The notes below the pieces were generated by a model, which ran no database searches, was not told the DNA's origin, and worked only from the letters and a program-made list of their open reading frames with translations. 22,357 nucleotides of DNA, from IMG/VR virus record IMGVR_UViG_3300035698_029964, positions 1-22,357 of that record. The stretch is one strand, 5' to 3'. The position numbers and the translations under genes are program-made. This stretch comes from a virus. Shown here in pieces: positions 13,980 to 21,296 of the stretch (within the stretch, counting starts at the first letter, position 1; every line of letters begins with the position of its first letter).

Positions 13980-15002
13980 TTACCAAATACGATGTTTTCT
14001 TGTTTCTGTTACATATTGTTTCTGCCATTCTTCCCAAACTTCCTGCTGCAATTCCTCTTCATAATTATTCTCTTCGACATATCTAACTGCAGTAGACATC
14101 TTATTTTCTTTTCCTAAATACTTTATCATTTGTGTTTTATTTTTAGCATCCTGAGGACCATTCTGACATTCACTTAAAAAATACAAATTAGAACTAATAT
14201 CATCAAGCCCATAATCGTAAAGTATTCTAAATCTTCCTTCCCTTAAAGGTGGAGCAACTTTATTTTTATCTATCCTAAATTTAACCCAATTACCTATAAC
14301 TCTTCCTGAAGTATTTACTATCTTAGTATCCATTTTTAAATAAATCTGCACTGATGAATAAAACTCTAAAGCCCTACCTCCAGAAGTAACCTCTCCTCCA
14401 AAACGAGATCCTATATTATCTCTAGTTTGATCTATACAAAGCAAAGTTGTATTACTTTCAGCAAGAGCAGAAATATATTTTCTAAATCCCTTAGACATTT
14501 GTTTAGCTCGCATAGTACCATAAGTTCCATCTTTCATTGCATCTTTTAATTCCACTTCTGCCGGAAGAGCTGTAATACTATCAACCACAATGATTTTAGG
14601 TTTAGTATTTAACTCCTTTTTCTTTTTAATAATTTTAGCAAGATAATCATCATAAAATTCTTCTAATGTTCTTGGATAACCTATTTGAAAATTCTTTTCA
14701 TTTTCACAATCTAAACCATAAATTGAAGCAAAAGAAGAATCCAATGTATGTTCAACATCTGCATAATAACTATCTTTATTAGCCCTCTGCATAAATCCAC
14801 AAACAGTTATAGCAAAAACCGACTTACAAGTACTAGTACCACCAAAAGCATGAACTATCCTTCCTACAGGTATTCCTCCCGGATATCTATTAGCAATAGC
14901 TATGTCCATTAAAGTACATCCTGTAGAAGACCATTCTTTAACTCCAGGCAATACTTTTGCTTTAATCTCTTTTGCTATATTTTCAACTTCTTTACTGTTC
15001 AT
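13980..15002 (-). CDS. RecA/UvsX-like recombinase
   Basis: A 340-aa strand-exchange ATPase, near the length of RecA. It begins with a helical N-terminus and STGCTLMDIAIANRYPGGIPVGRIV, the lead-in to Walker A. Walker A is GGTSTCKS (54-61), with Cys at 59 where RecA has Gly; T4 UvsX also departs from Gly there (GPSKSFKS). Walker B is KIIVVDSITALPAEVE (about 135-150), followed by the MRAKQMSKGFRKY helix, LLCIDQTRDNIG (the Gln-containing L2 entry) and SGGRALEFYSSVQI. It would load on SSB-coated DNA for recombination-dependent replication. It is followed directly by the QueC-like gene and preceded by the SSB and a partner protein, a common phage order. Confidence 0.85.
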   Translation of the reverse strand: MNSKEVENIAKEIKAKVLPGVKEWSSTGCTLMDIAIANRYPGGIPVGRIVHAFGGTSTCKSVFAITVCGFMQRANKDSYYADVEHTLDSSFASIYGLDCENEKNFQIGYPRTLEEFYDDYLAKIIKKKKELNTKPKIIVVDSITALPAEVELKDAMKDGTYGTMRAKQMSKGFRKYISALAESNTTLLCIDQTRDNIGSRFGGEVTSGGRALEFYSSVQIYLKMDTKIVNTSGRVIGNWVKFRIDKNKVAPPLREGRFRILYDYGLDDISSNLYFLSECQNGPQDAKNKTQMIKYLGKENKMSTAVRYVEENNYEEELQQEVWEEWQKQYVTETRKHRIW

Positions 15003-15541
15003 TATTCTTCTACCTCACCAATTTTTTCTCTTTCTTTAAGCTCTTCTGCTCGCCTAGCACGATCATTAACTATTTGAGCTTCTGAAATATTACTAATAGC
15101 TTGACTTTCATCAAGTAACTTTTTAGAATCATAATACTCACGAACAAACAAAGTTACTAAATCTCTAATTAAAGATTTTCGTCCCTCTACTGCAATTAAT
15201 AATTCTGAAAAAGAACTATAAGCTTCTTCAGCATCCAATGAAGCACTAATAGCTTTTCGATACTCTGATTGGATAATAACAGCAGAAACTACAGTATCAC
15301 TTGTTACTTTTCCAACAATACCATACTTTTCTGGATCTTTTCGAATCTTAGTCGATAAATCAGCTCTAACAAATTCAATATGTTCTTTATTTTCTTTATA
15401 AGCTCTTTTAATCTCGGAAGCTATCTCACCTACTTCTGTAAGAAGAATAGATTGATTTCGACATTCGACCTCAAGATTATATTGATCTATTGGCAATCGA
15501 GCTTTTAACTCATTATATAATTTTTTATCATCCTTATTCAT
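15002..15541 (-). CDS. Conserved helical phage protein of the SSB-RecA operon
   Basis: A 179-aa, all-helical, charged protein. It matches a recurring phage family found beside SSB and recombinase genes: an N-terminal coiled region, then 'K.T.D.V...V...S.YR.A....L.AEE.Y......L.A...R..LI.DL' (here GKVTSDTVVSAVIIQSEYRK and SLDAEEAYSSFSELLIAVE, about residues 78-120). Function unknown; a mediator that helps load the recombinase is a reasonable but untested idea. Its ATG overlaps the next gene's stop side by a single base arrangement and follows AAGAGGA. No nuclease or ATPase motif. Confidence 0.65.
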   Translation of the reverse strand: MNKDDKKLYNELKARLPIDQYNLEVECRNQSILLTEVGEIASEIKRAYKENKEHIEFVRADLSTKIRKDPEKYGIVGKVTSDTVVSAVIIQSEYRKAISASLDAEEAYSSFSELLIAVEGRKSLIRDLVTLFVREYYDSKKLLDESQAISNISEAQIVNDRARRAEELKEREKIGEVEE

Positions 15542-15542
15542 C

Positions 15543-16511
15543 TTAATCCTCTTTATGTTGTTCTCTAATTTCAGCTAATTTTTCTTTTACGGATTTTTCA
15601 TCTTCAGACTTAGCTGCTGTTGATTCAGAACTTTCTGTTCTACTCCTTCTTGACCTTCTTCCAGAAGACTCAGATTCATCTACTACTTCTTTCTCTTCTT
15701 CTACCGGTTTTCCTTCTTCAGACTTGGCTACTGTTGATTCAGAACTTTCTGACCTACTCCTTCTTGACCTTCTTCCAGTAAGAGTAGATACATCTACTAC
15801 TTCTGGTTTCTCTTCTTCTTCTACCTTTTCAGTTGAACCCATGACTACTTCTTGAACTTTATCATAATTAGGTTTTAAAAGAATATCATCAAATTCAGGA
15901 ACATCCTTACACCAATCATCAGGAATAGGATTATTGTCATCTAATTTAAATCCACGATATTTAGTATGTTTAATTCCAGTCCCTGTACGACTAAATTCAA
16001 CATCCCTACCCTTTTCAGGATCAGATACATCAATAGAATTACCTGTTCTTTTATCTTTTGATAATGTAACAATATTATCTTTTACCACACAAGGAGAATC
16101 AAACCAACGAAGACCTTCCTCTTCTGAACTCTCATCCTTAACATCATATACAAAAAACAAATATCGACGAGAATAAGAAAGAGCGCTCAATACTGCACTA
16201 TCTACTCCTTTTGATTGAAGCTCTTTTCTATATTCACACACAGGACAAGGCTCTCCATACATCTTATCAAGACACAAAACAGTAATTCCATCTGCACCTA
16301 TCTTAGTATGAATAAAAATTTCCCTCCCATAAAACTTTGTAAGATCAGGTGGAGAAATAATTCTAATAAAATTATCTCCTTGTCGGATCTTATATAGAGT
16401 GATTCCCAATCTTTCAAGTTTCTTTGTATCCACATAATTAAATCTTCCCTGACCTCCTTGAGCTGTTTTTTCTTGCTCATTTCCTATAGCTTTTGCTCTT
16501 TCATCATTCAT
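15543..16511 (-). CDS. gp32-like single-stranded DNA-binding protein with RS-rich tail
   Basis: A 322-aa protein. Residues about 30-225 form a T4 gp32-type OB fold with a zinc element: TVLCLDKMYGEPCPVCEYR (Cys near 80, 89, 92). The core includes YLFFVYDVKD, LRWFDSP, and RTGNSIDVSDPEKGRDVEFSR. It coats ssDNA in replication and recombination. SSB tails are normally acidic and recruit partners. Here the last 95 residues alternate acidic stretches with two Arg/Ser blocks (GRRSRRSR, near 247 and 285), from a 38-residue tandem duplication. The tail ends acidic (EIREQHKED). AAGGGG lies 10 nt upstream of the start. It is encoded between the clamp loader and the helical RecA-operon protein. Confidence 0.82.
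   Translation of the reverse strand: MNDERAKAIGNEQEKTAQGGQGRFNYVDTKKLERLGITLYKIRQGDNFIRIISPPDLTKFYGREIFIHTKIGADGITVLCLDKMYGEPCPVCEYRKELQSKGVDSAVLSALSYSRRYLFFVYDVKDESSEEEGLRWFDSPCVVKDNIVTLSKDKRTGNSIDVSDPEKGRDVEFSRTGTGIKHTKYRGFKLDDNNPIPDDWCKDVPEFDDILLKPNYDKVQEVVMGSTEKVEEEEKPEVVDVSTLTGRRSRRSRSESSESTVAKSEEGKPVEEEKEVVDESESSGRRSRRSRTESSESTAAKSEDEKSVKEKLAEIREQHKED
15601..15828. repeat. 114-nt tandem duplication in SSB tail (two copies)
   Basis: Two imperfect direct copies of 114 nt at 15601-15714 and 15715-15828. The first half of each copy is nearly identical (for example GATTCAGAACTTTCTG in both, then CTACTCCTTCTTGACCTTCT). The period is 38 codons, so the reading frame is kept and the protein gains a second RRSRRSR-ESSEST-AKSE block. 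It likely arose by slippage or unequal exchange. Confidence 0.85.
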
Positions 16512-16560
16512 AACTATATCCCCTTTTAAAAATTACATTTCTATACATTACTAAATATTT

Positions 16561-17502
16561 TTATTTTTCAAAACAAGCTTGGGCAACCAAAGACCCTAAT
16601 TGTGATTTTCCTCCATAAAAAACACTTTGAGAAAAAATCTTAAGCAAATGAGTTATATCCTTAGCAATTTCGATATCATCAGTTTTTTTCAATTTATTAA
16701 ACAAAAATGTTAAAACTGCTCTACGAACTTTTTCAGGATTATCATCTAAAAGTGAATATACTTGTATAATACGTTTCCACTTCTTTAATCTAACCTCTGG
16801 AGCTGTTATGAGTAATTTCATTAAATCTACTACATTCTTATCCTTTTCAGTCCCTTTCACAAGCAATTCTAATGCTTTATCAACATCTTTTATATCAATA
16901 ACTTGTTCTAATTGAACTAATGCCGTTCTAGGACATCCTTCACAAGTATATGAAATTGCTTCTAATATATCATGATTAATTTTAATATCTAATTTTTCAA
17001 TTGCTTTTTTAAGTAATTCAAGTATTTCATCTGAACTTAATATATTTACTTCATATTCTGAACATCGATTACGGACCGTTTTTATAAGATTTTGAGGTTC
17101 AGTTGTACATAAAATAAAATAACAATGTGAAGGATTATCCTCTATGATTTTTAAAAGAGCTTCTTGTGCAGCATGTGTCAATTGATGAGATTCATCAAAA
17201 ATATAAGTCTTAGTAGTAGAACCCATTCCAAGCAAATGAGCATTTCCTTGTACTTCTCTAATTGTATCAATTCCTCTTGTATTAGCAGCATTCATTTCTA
17301 AAATACTATGCTCACTTGAACCAAATTTTTCTGCTAATATTCGAGCAATAGTTGTTTTCCCACAACCACTAGGACCATGAAGTAATATACAATGAGAATG
17401 TCTATCCGCAGACTGTCTAAATATTCCTTTAAGAGCTCCTATAGTTGGAGTATTTCCTACTATTTCATCAAAATTATTAGGACGTACAAGTTGATAAAGC
17501 AT
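16561..17502 (-). CDS. AAA+ clamp loader subunit (DnaX/RFC/gp44-like)
   Basis: A 313-aa ATPase that opens and loads the sliding clamp. It starts LVRPNNFDEIVGN, the clamp-loader N-terminal box. Walker A is GPSGCGKT (43-50). Walker B is TYIFDESHQL (99-108; D103, E104). Sensor 1 is LCTTEPQ (131-137). The Arg-finger element is VRNRC (143-147), the SRC motif of this family with N in place of S. YTCEGCPRTALVQLEQ follows as sensor 2. The C-terminal collar runs to 313. Only one loader gene is seen, so a homo-oligomer or host subunits would complete the ring. It would act with the clamp at 21297-22331. The gap after its stop (16512-16560) holds only the SSB ribosome site. Confidence 0.85.
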   Translation of the reverse strand: MLYQLVRPNNFDEIVGNTPTIGALKGIFRQSADRHSHCILLHGPSGCGKTTIARILAEKFGSSEHSILEMNAANTRGIDTIREVQGNAHLLGMGSTTKTYIFDESHQLTHAAQEALLKIIEDNPSHCYFILCTTEPQNLIKTVRNRCSEYEVNILSSDEILELLKKAIEKLDIKINHDILEAISYTCEGCPRTALVQLEQVIDIKDVDKALELLVKGTEKDKNVVDLMKLLITAPEVRLKKWKRIIQVYSLLDDNPEKVRRAVLTFLFNKLKKTDDIEIAKDITHLLKIFSQSVFYGGKSQLGSLVAQACFEK

Positions 17503-17520
17503 TAGATGTAAATTCCTTTC

Positions 17521-17688
17521 CTAATGATTCCGACAAGTAAGAAGATCTACAGTTTGAACTTTTACCAACTCAGTGTTAGCTCTTGTAAAATCAGCCTCAG
17601 CATCAGTACGTCTAATTTCAGCTTCTAACAATTTAACTTCAGCATTTGTACGATTAACTTCAGCATGCTCTAATGCATTCATAATCAT
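17521..17688 (-). CDS. Small helical repeat protein
   Basis: A 55-aa protein, MIMNALEHAEVNRTNAEVK..., with an 11-residue-like repeat 'RTNAEVKLLEAEI / RRTDAEADFTRANTE' that should form an amphipathic helix. Two ATGs lie six bases apart; AAAGG fits the first and AGG the second. It is the first gene after the promoter at 17738-17767 and ends in TAG 18 bases before the clamp loader start. Function unknown. Confidence 0.6.
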   Translation of the reverse strand: MIMNALEHAEVNRTNAEVKLLEAEIRRTDAEADFTRANTELVKVQTVDLLTCRNH

Positions 17689-17737
17689 CCTACCTTTCTT
17701 TTTAATTTCTTTTTAATTTATTGATTTCTACACTATA

Positions 17738-17767
17738 ATTATACTGATTTCCATAAAATTATCTCAA
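17738..17767 (-). promoter_or_regulatory. Sigma70-like promoter, minus strand
   Basis: TTGAGA (-35, at 17762-17767) and TATAAT (-10, perfect consensus, at 17738-17743) are separated by 18 nt, in the longest gap free of genes (17689-17777). The start of transcription should fall near 17730, giving a leader of about 45 nt before the small gene at 17521-17688 and then the clamp loader, SSB and RecA genes. It looks like a promoter for unmodified host RNA polymerase, so it may work early. A palindrome adjoins its -35 box. Confidence 0.6.
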
Positions 17768-17783
17768 ATAATTCTGATTATTT
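17766..17783. repeat. Perfect inverted repeat next to the -35 box
   Basis: AAATAAT-CAGA-ATTATTT on the minus strand, a 7-bp perfect arm pair around a 4-base centre. It covers the stop codon of the gene at 17778-17960 and shares two bases with the -35 hexamer. Candidate operator for a repressor, or a weak hairpin at the end of the upstream gene; the arms contain no G or C, so it is not a strong terminator. Confidence 0.4.
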
Positions 17784-17960
17784 TTCTGGAAATCCCTTCT
17801 GTAATTCTAACCAAGCATTCACATATTCTGAATAAACTTCACAATTAGCATATTCACGACAAGTATAACAAAGTTGTTTAAAATGTTCTTGTCTACATTG
17901 AATTAGAAGTGCTTTCATTTCAATATAATATCGAACTGTTTTATATTGTTTTGATTTCAT
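17778..17960 (-). CDS. Small Cys-rich phage protein
   Basis: A 60-aa protein with four Cys (C22, C32, C35 and C41 in IQCRQEHFKQLCYTC...ANC) followed by YSEYVNAWLELQKGF. The spacing suggests one zinc site; short phage proteins ending 'C..Y..Y..AW..LQ' are common and unassigned. It overlaps the methylase gene by 4 nt and has only a weak ribosome site (ATAGA), so it is probably translated by coupling. Confidence 0.6.
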   Translation of the reverse strand: MKSKQYKTVRYYIEMKALLIQCRQEHFKQLCYTCREYANCEVYSEYVNAWLELQKGFPEK

Positions 17961-18529
17961 AATTCTATATCTGATTCTACTTCATCACCCCATACATCCC
18001 ATCCAAGCGTTTTCTCACGAGCAAATAATTCTATACGGGGTAAATCACCAACAAGTTGAACAATTCGTTTTCTCACTTCACTAGGTTTACAACTATGCTT
18101 CAATCTTTCACTTTCAACTAAAGCTCTTACATTATGTCTAATTACAAACTTATGTGCCTTTGAACCTTTTGTTGCAAGCAAACATAATTCAATACCACTT
18201 TTCATTGTATAAGCCCCCATAAAACATATAGGCTTACCTTGTTTATTTTTCTTTAACCAATCAAAACCAATTGTTTTATAAGAAAACCCCCAAGAATTTA
18301 TTACGCCAAGACATTTTTCTAAATGATAATCTGTTGTCCATATAAATAAAAGACAATTTTCCGCAGAAATTTTATTCACCGATAAATTCATTATCTCCTG
18401 TGAACTCATAACTTTGTATGGAGGTCTTCGCATACCTTTTACAGTAGTACAATTAGGTTCTGCTGTACTATCATTATAGTAACTCCAAGGTGGATCTACA
18501 TATATTATATTGTATTTTAACTCTTTCAT
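17957..18529 (-). CDS. MT-A70-family adenine N6-methyltransferase
   Basis: A 190-aa methylase. Motif IV is YVDPPWSY (D12-P-P-W15) at the N-terminus, followed by MSSQEIMNL, LLFIWTTDYHLEKCL, and FDWLKKNKQGKP. The S-adenosylmethionine-binding end is represented by ELCLLATKG and RIELFAREKTLGWDVWG. This order (DPPW first, SAM site last) and size match phage MT-A70 enzymes, which methylate adenine N6 in DNA. The target sequence cannot be read from the protein. It may protect phage DNA from host restriction. It overlaps the DNA polymerase gene by 4 nt (ATGA) and is preceded by only a weak ribosome site. Confidence 0.85.
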   Translation of the reverse strand: MKELKYNIIYVDPPWSYYNDSTAEPNCTTVKGMRRPPYKVMSSQEIMNLSVNKISAENCLLFIWTTDYHLEKCLGVINSWGFSYKTIGFDWLKKNKQGKPICFMGAYTMKSGIELCLLATKGSKAHKFVIRHNVRALVESERLKHSCKPSEVRKRIVQLVGDLPRIELFAREKTLGWDVWGDEVESDIEL

Positions 18530-21117
18530 AATGGCTCTAGATCATACCAACTAATCAACCCTTTCTCCCAACTAACTGATAAAGGTACATCTCTTTGCCA
18601 TTCAAATCTTTTTGAAACCAAAATTTCTTCTGAAAGACTTATAACATCTTCTACTTCTTCTGGATATGCATCAAAATCTAAACTATCATGTACTTCCATT
18701 CTAGCCAATGATCTTAATTTTTCATGAGCCATCTTTTTATCTATTTTATCTCCTGCATCTAACAATAAATGGAATGCAGGTCCTTGAATTGGTGTATTAT
18801 AAATTTTATTTATATTCAATGGACCAGGACGTCTAGCTCCAGTTACAAGTTCTATATAACCATTTTGTTTATAATCACTAATAGTACGATTTTGCCATTC
18901 TTTAATGTAATGGTATTCACTCCAAAACTCTTTTTGAACTTTTTCAATATGATCTACATGAATCCCAGGAAATGCCATTACTATAGAAGCTGGAACAGAT
19001 CCATAAACACTCGGAAAAACAAATCCATTCTTAGATACATATCTTTCATCTTTTGTAATTAATTTATAATCTTTTTCATAAATTTTTGCCGCCCACCTTC
19101 TATGGGTATCATAAGGATTAGGTCCGCCTTCTGGATGTTCTTGAACCCATTTTTCAAATTCAATTAATTGACGAATAAGTTCAGGATCACCTGAAATCAT
19201 TGCTATCACCCGAACTTCAATACCATCATAATCAACTTCTAACCAAATATTTCCGGGTAAAGGTATAATACATCTTCTAAATTTTCTTTGTTTCTTATCA
19301 TGTTGAAAAACATTCTGTATATTGGGACCATCAGCAGAAGATCTATATGAACGAGTAATATTAAGATTATAACAAGGATGTACATATCCATTAGAATCAA
19401 CAAGCCGCCTATACTCAGTGATTCTTTCAAGTACTTTAGTATTTTTTCGATAAGTAAAAAGAGATGAAATAATTGTTTTCACATCTAAATTTTTTGTAAT
19501 TCCAAGAATTTCCTGTAAAACCGGTTCACCTGTACCTCCCTTACCAGCAGGAGTTCTTCTCTTCTTAGTTTTCTCTATTCCACAGATATCATAAATTACT
19601 TGTCCTAATTGAGCTGGTGAATTAATTTCTAACTCTTTTTCTTTATCTATTTTAAATTGTTTAGCAGCTTCAGTATTAAGAATTAAATTTTTACATTCAT
19701 CCATTCCAGAACCAAATTCATCTTCAAGCTTATCTAATTGATTTAAATCTATTTGTACTCCTCTATCTCTAAGATTCATAAGAAATGAAAGAGAATGAGT
19801 AAAAAATTTATTAAATTTTACTAAATTCTCACCCATTTTTTCTATTTTTGATTTCTGTAAATAATAAGATTTTAATCCATATCTAACATCCCAACAATTA
19901 TAATCGCATACTTTTTCAAGAGGTTCATTTTCTAAATCTACTATATTAACCATATTCTTATATTCATGCCCAGTCATTTCAAAAGTTTGGAATGCTAAAC
20001 CTGTTGTTCTTGGATGACAATTTATAACATGAGCTGATACCATTGTATCATGAATAAAATTATTCATAGGCTGATTTAAAATTTCTCTATTCCATGATTC
20101 TTCCATATTATAATTTTGAACAGTTTTAGGAGCATCACTTTTTAAAAAACATTTAAAAGCTACAGCAATTCGAGTTTGTTCTTCTTCAGTAAATATGTAC
20201 TTATCATTACATTTAAGTTTAAATCCTATTGGAATAAATACAGCTGAATCAACATCATTAGTTAAAGCAATCGATAAAAGCTTCGAATCTTCATAATAAG
20301 GTGAGAGACGATTAGCTTCATAATCATACATTACTGGTTTAATAGAATCACAATAATCTTCTAATATAGCAATTGCTTCATCGATATCAGTAATGCATTC
20401 ATTTCCCTCTGAAGTAAGAGGTTGAGGAAGAGGATCATCAAGATAATTTAATATCTTAGCAAGATCATAAGTAAAAATATTACTATCATCAGGATCTCTA
20501 TTTGAATCTTTTCTATCTAAGAAAAAAGAAGGGCTGTACATACATCCTACCCAACAATTATATTTATGATAAGGAAAGACCTTTCCATGAGTAATATCAA
20601 CTTTAAATTGAATATCACTATCTACTTGTAAAACTCTTTCAATAGCTTGATTTCCAAGACATATAATTAATTTAGGTTGAATTTCCTGAATTTCTTTCTC
20701 AAGATTATCATAACAACATTTAATTTGATCAGAAGTTGGTTCTTTATCTTTTCCTCTCTTACCTTTACCTGGATAACAAGAAACTGCATAAGTTCCTGTA
20801 CAATCTATATCTAAATCTATATCTAAAAGTTTACAAGTGCTTTCAAGAAATCTACTTGGTGCTCCAACAAATGGAATTCCCCTTCTATCTTCTAAAACTC
20901 CTGGAGCTGTTCCTACAAAAAGAATACCTTTTTTACCTTCCCCAAAACTTTTAATACGAGGATTTCTACATTTTTTATCTAATCCACAAAGATTACAATC
21001 AAAAATCTTTGGACTAGATTTCCTTCCAGAAGAAGATCTTTTTTTAGAGAATTTCTCTGGATTATCTTTTTGAAAGAGTTCCCATTTATTTAGAAAAAAT
21101 GATTGCTGCTTACTCAT
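18526..21117 (-). CDS. DNA polymerase family A with N-terminal UDG-like domain
   Basis: An 863-aa replicative polymerase. Residues about 38-225 are a family-4 uracil-DNA glycosylase fold: CNLC (C41, C44) with SCYPG (C114) and KCC (C134/135) as iron-sulphur ligands, and GTAPGVLEDRRGIPFVG (69-85). Motif 2 reads MYSPSFFL (193-200), with Ser where active enzymes have His (YHPS), and GEAPG has become GTAPG, so glycosylase activity is doubtful. Residues 262-420 are the 3'-5' exonuclease: D265/E267 (YDYEAN), N335..E339, HDTM (D357), and Y406..D410. The polymerase domain has motif A VDYDGIEVR (D629), motif B R692...YG706 with one extra residue, and motif C VHDSL (H810-D811). AAGGA precedes the ATG. 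No 5' nuclease domain. Confidence 0.9.
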   Translation of the reverse strand: MSKQQSFFLNKWELFQKDNPEKFSKKRSSSGRKSSPKIFDCNLCGLDKKCRNPRIKSFGEGKKGILFVGTAPGVLEDRRGIPFVGAPSRFLESTCKLLDIDLDIDCTGTYAVSCYPGKGKRGKDKEPTSDQIKCCYDNLEKEIQEIQPKLIICLGNQAIERVLQVDSDIQFKVDITHGKVFPYHKYNCWVGCMYSPSFFLDRKDSNRDPDDSNIFTYDLAKILNYLDDPLPQPLTSEGNECITDIDEAIAILEDYCDSIKPVMYDYEANRLSPYYEDSKLLSIALTNDVDSAVFIPIGFKLKCNDKYIFTEEEQTRIAVAFKCFLKSDAPKTVQNYNMEESWNREILNQPMNNFIHDTMVSAHVINCHPRTTGLAFQTFEMTGHEYKNMVNIVDLENEPLEKVCDYNCWDVRYGLKSYYLQKSKIEKMGENLVKFNKFFTHSLSFLMNLRDRGVQIDLNQLDKLEDEFGSGMDECKNLILNTEAAKQFKIDKEKELEINSPAQLGQVIYDICGIEKTKKRRTPAGKGGTGEPVLQEILGITKNLDVKTIISSLFTYRKNTKVLERITEYRRLVDSNGYVHPCYNLNITRSYRSSADGPNIQNVFQHDKKQRKFRRCIIPLPGNIWLEVDYDGIEVRVIAMISGDPELIRQLIEFEKWVQEHPEGGPNPYDTHRRWAAKIYEKDYKLITKDERYVSKNGFVFPSVYGSVPASIVMAFPGIHVDHIEKVQKEFWSEYHYIKEWQNRTISDYKQNGYIELVTGARRPGPLNINKIYNTPIQGPAFHLLLDAGDKIDKKMAHEKLRSLARMEVHDSLDFDAYPEEVEDVISLSEEILVSKRFEWQRDVPLSVSWEKGLISWYDLEPL

Positions 21118-21142
21118 TTATATATCCTTATAAATTAATTAA

Positions 21143-21216
21143 TAGGAGCGATAGGACTTGAACCTATAACCTTTCAATTATCAGTCGAACGCTCTACCAA
21201 ATTGAGCTACGTTCCA
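21143..21216 (-). tRNA. tRNA-Ile (GAT)
   Basis: Cloverleaf read on the minus strand: acceptor TGGAACG, D-stem GCTC/GAGC, anticodon stem TTCGA/TTGAA with loop CTGATAA (anticodon GAT), T-stem ATAGG/CCTAT with TTCAAGT loop, and acceptor 3' strand CGCTCCT. The acceptor has two imperfect positions, U1-U72 and A5-C68. CCA is not encoded. It follows tRNA-Glu with a 2-nt spacer. Confidence 0.85.
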
Positions 21217-21218
21217 AT

Positions 21219-21291
21219 AGCCTCAAGGAGATTCGAACTCCTGTCTTCGGGATGAAAACCCAAAATCCTAAACCTGCCTAGACGATGAGGC
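21219..21291 (-). tRNA. tRNA-Glu (TTC)
   Basis: Cloverleaf on the minus strand: acceptor GCCTCAT/TTGAGGC (position 7-66 unpaired), D-stem GTCT/GGAT, anticodon stem TTGGG/CCCGA with loop TTTTCAT (anticodon TTC), T-stem AGGAG/CTCCT with TTCGAAT loop. It reads GAA, a very common codon in these genes. It begins five bases after the sliding clamp stop codon, so it must be cut from a clamp-polymerase transcript. CCA is not encoded. Confidence 0.88.
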
Positions 21292-21296
21292 CTATT

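Noticed and set aside
16298-16480. A 60-aa minus-strand frame inside the SSB gene
   Set aside because: It is in another frame of the conserved SSB coding region and has no family resemblance.
16512-16560. 14-codon peptide frame (MYRNVIFKRG...) after the clamp loader stop
   Set aside because: No ribosome site and very short; the gap is explained by the SSB ribosome binding region.
19239-19430. A 63-aa hydrophobic minus-strand frame inside the polymerase gene
   Set aside because: It overlaps conserved polymerase sequence just before and through motif A in a different frame; its hydrophobicity is a by-product of base composition.
21143-21291. Suppressor tRNAs that could read the in-frame stops
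   Set aside because: The anticodons are GAT (Ile) and TTC (Glu), neither of which pairs with TGA or TAA.
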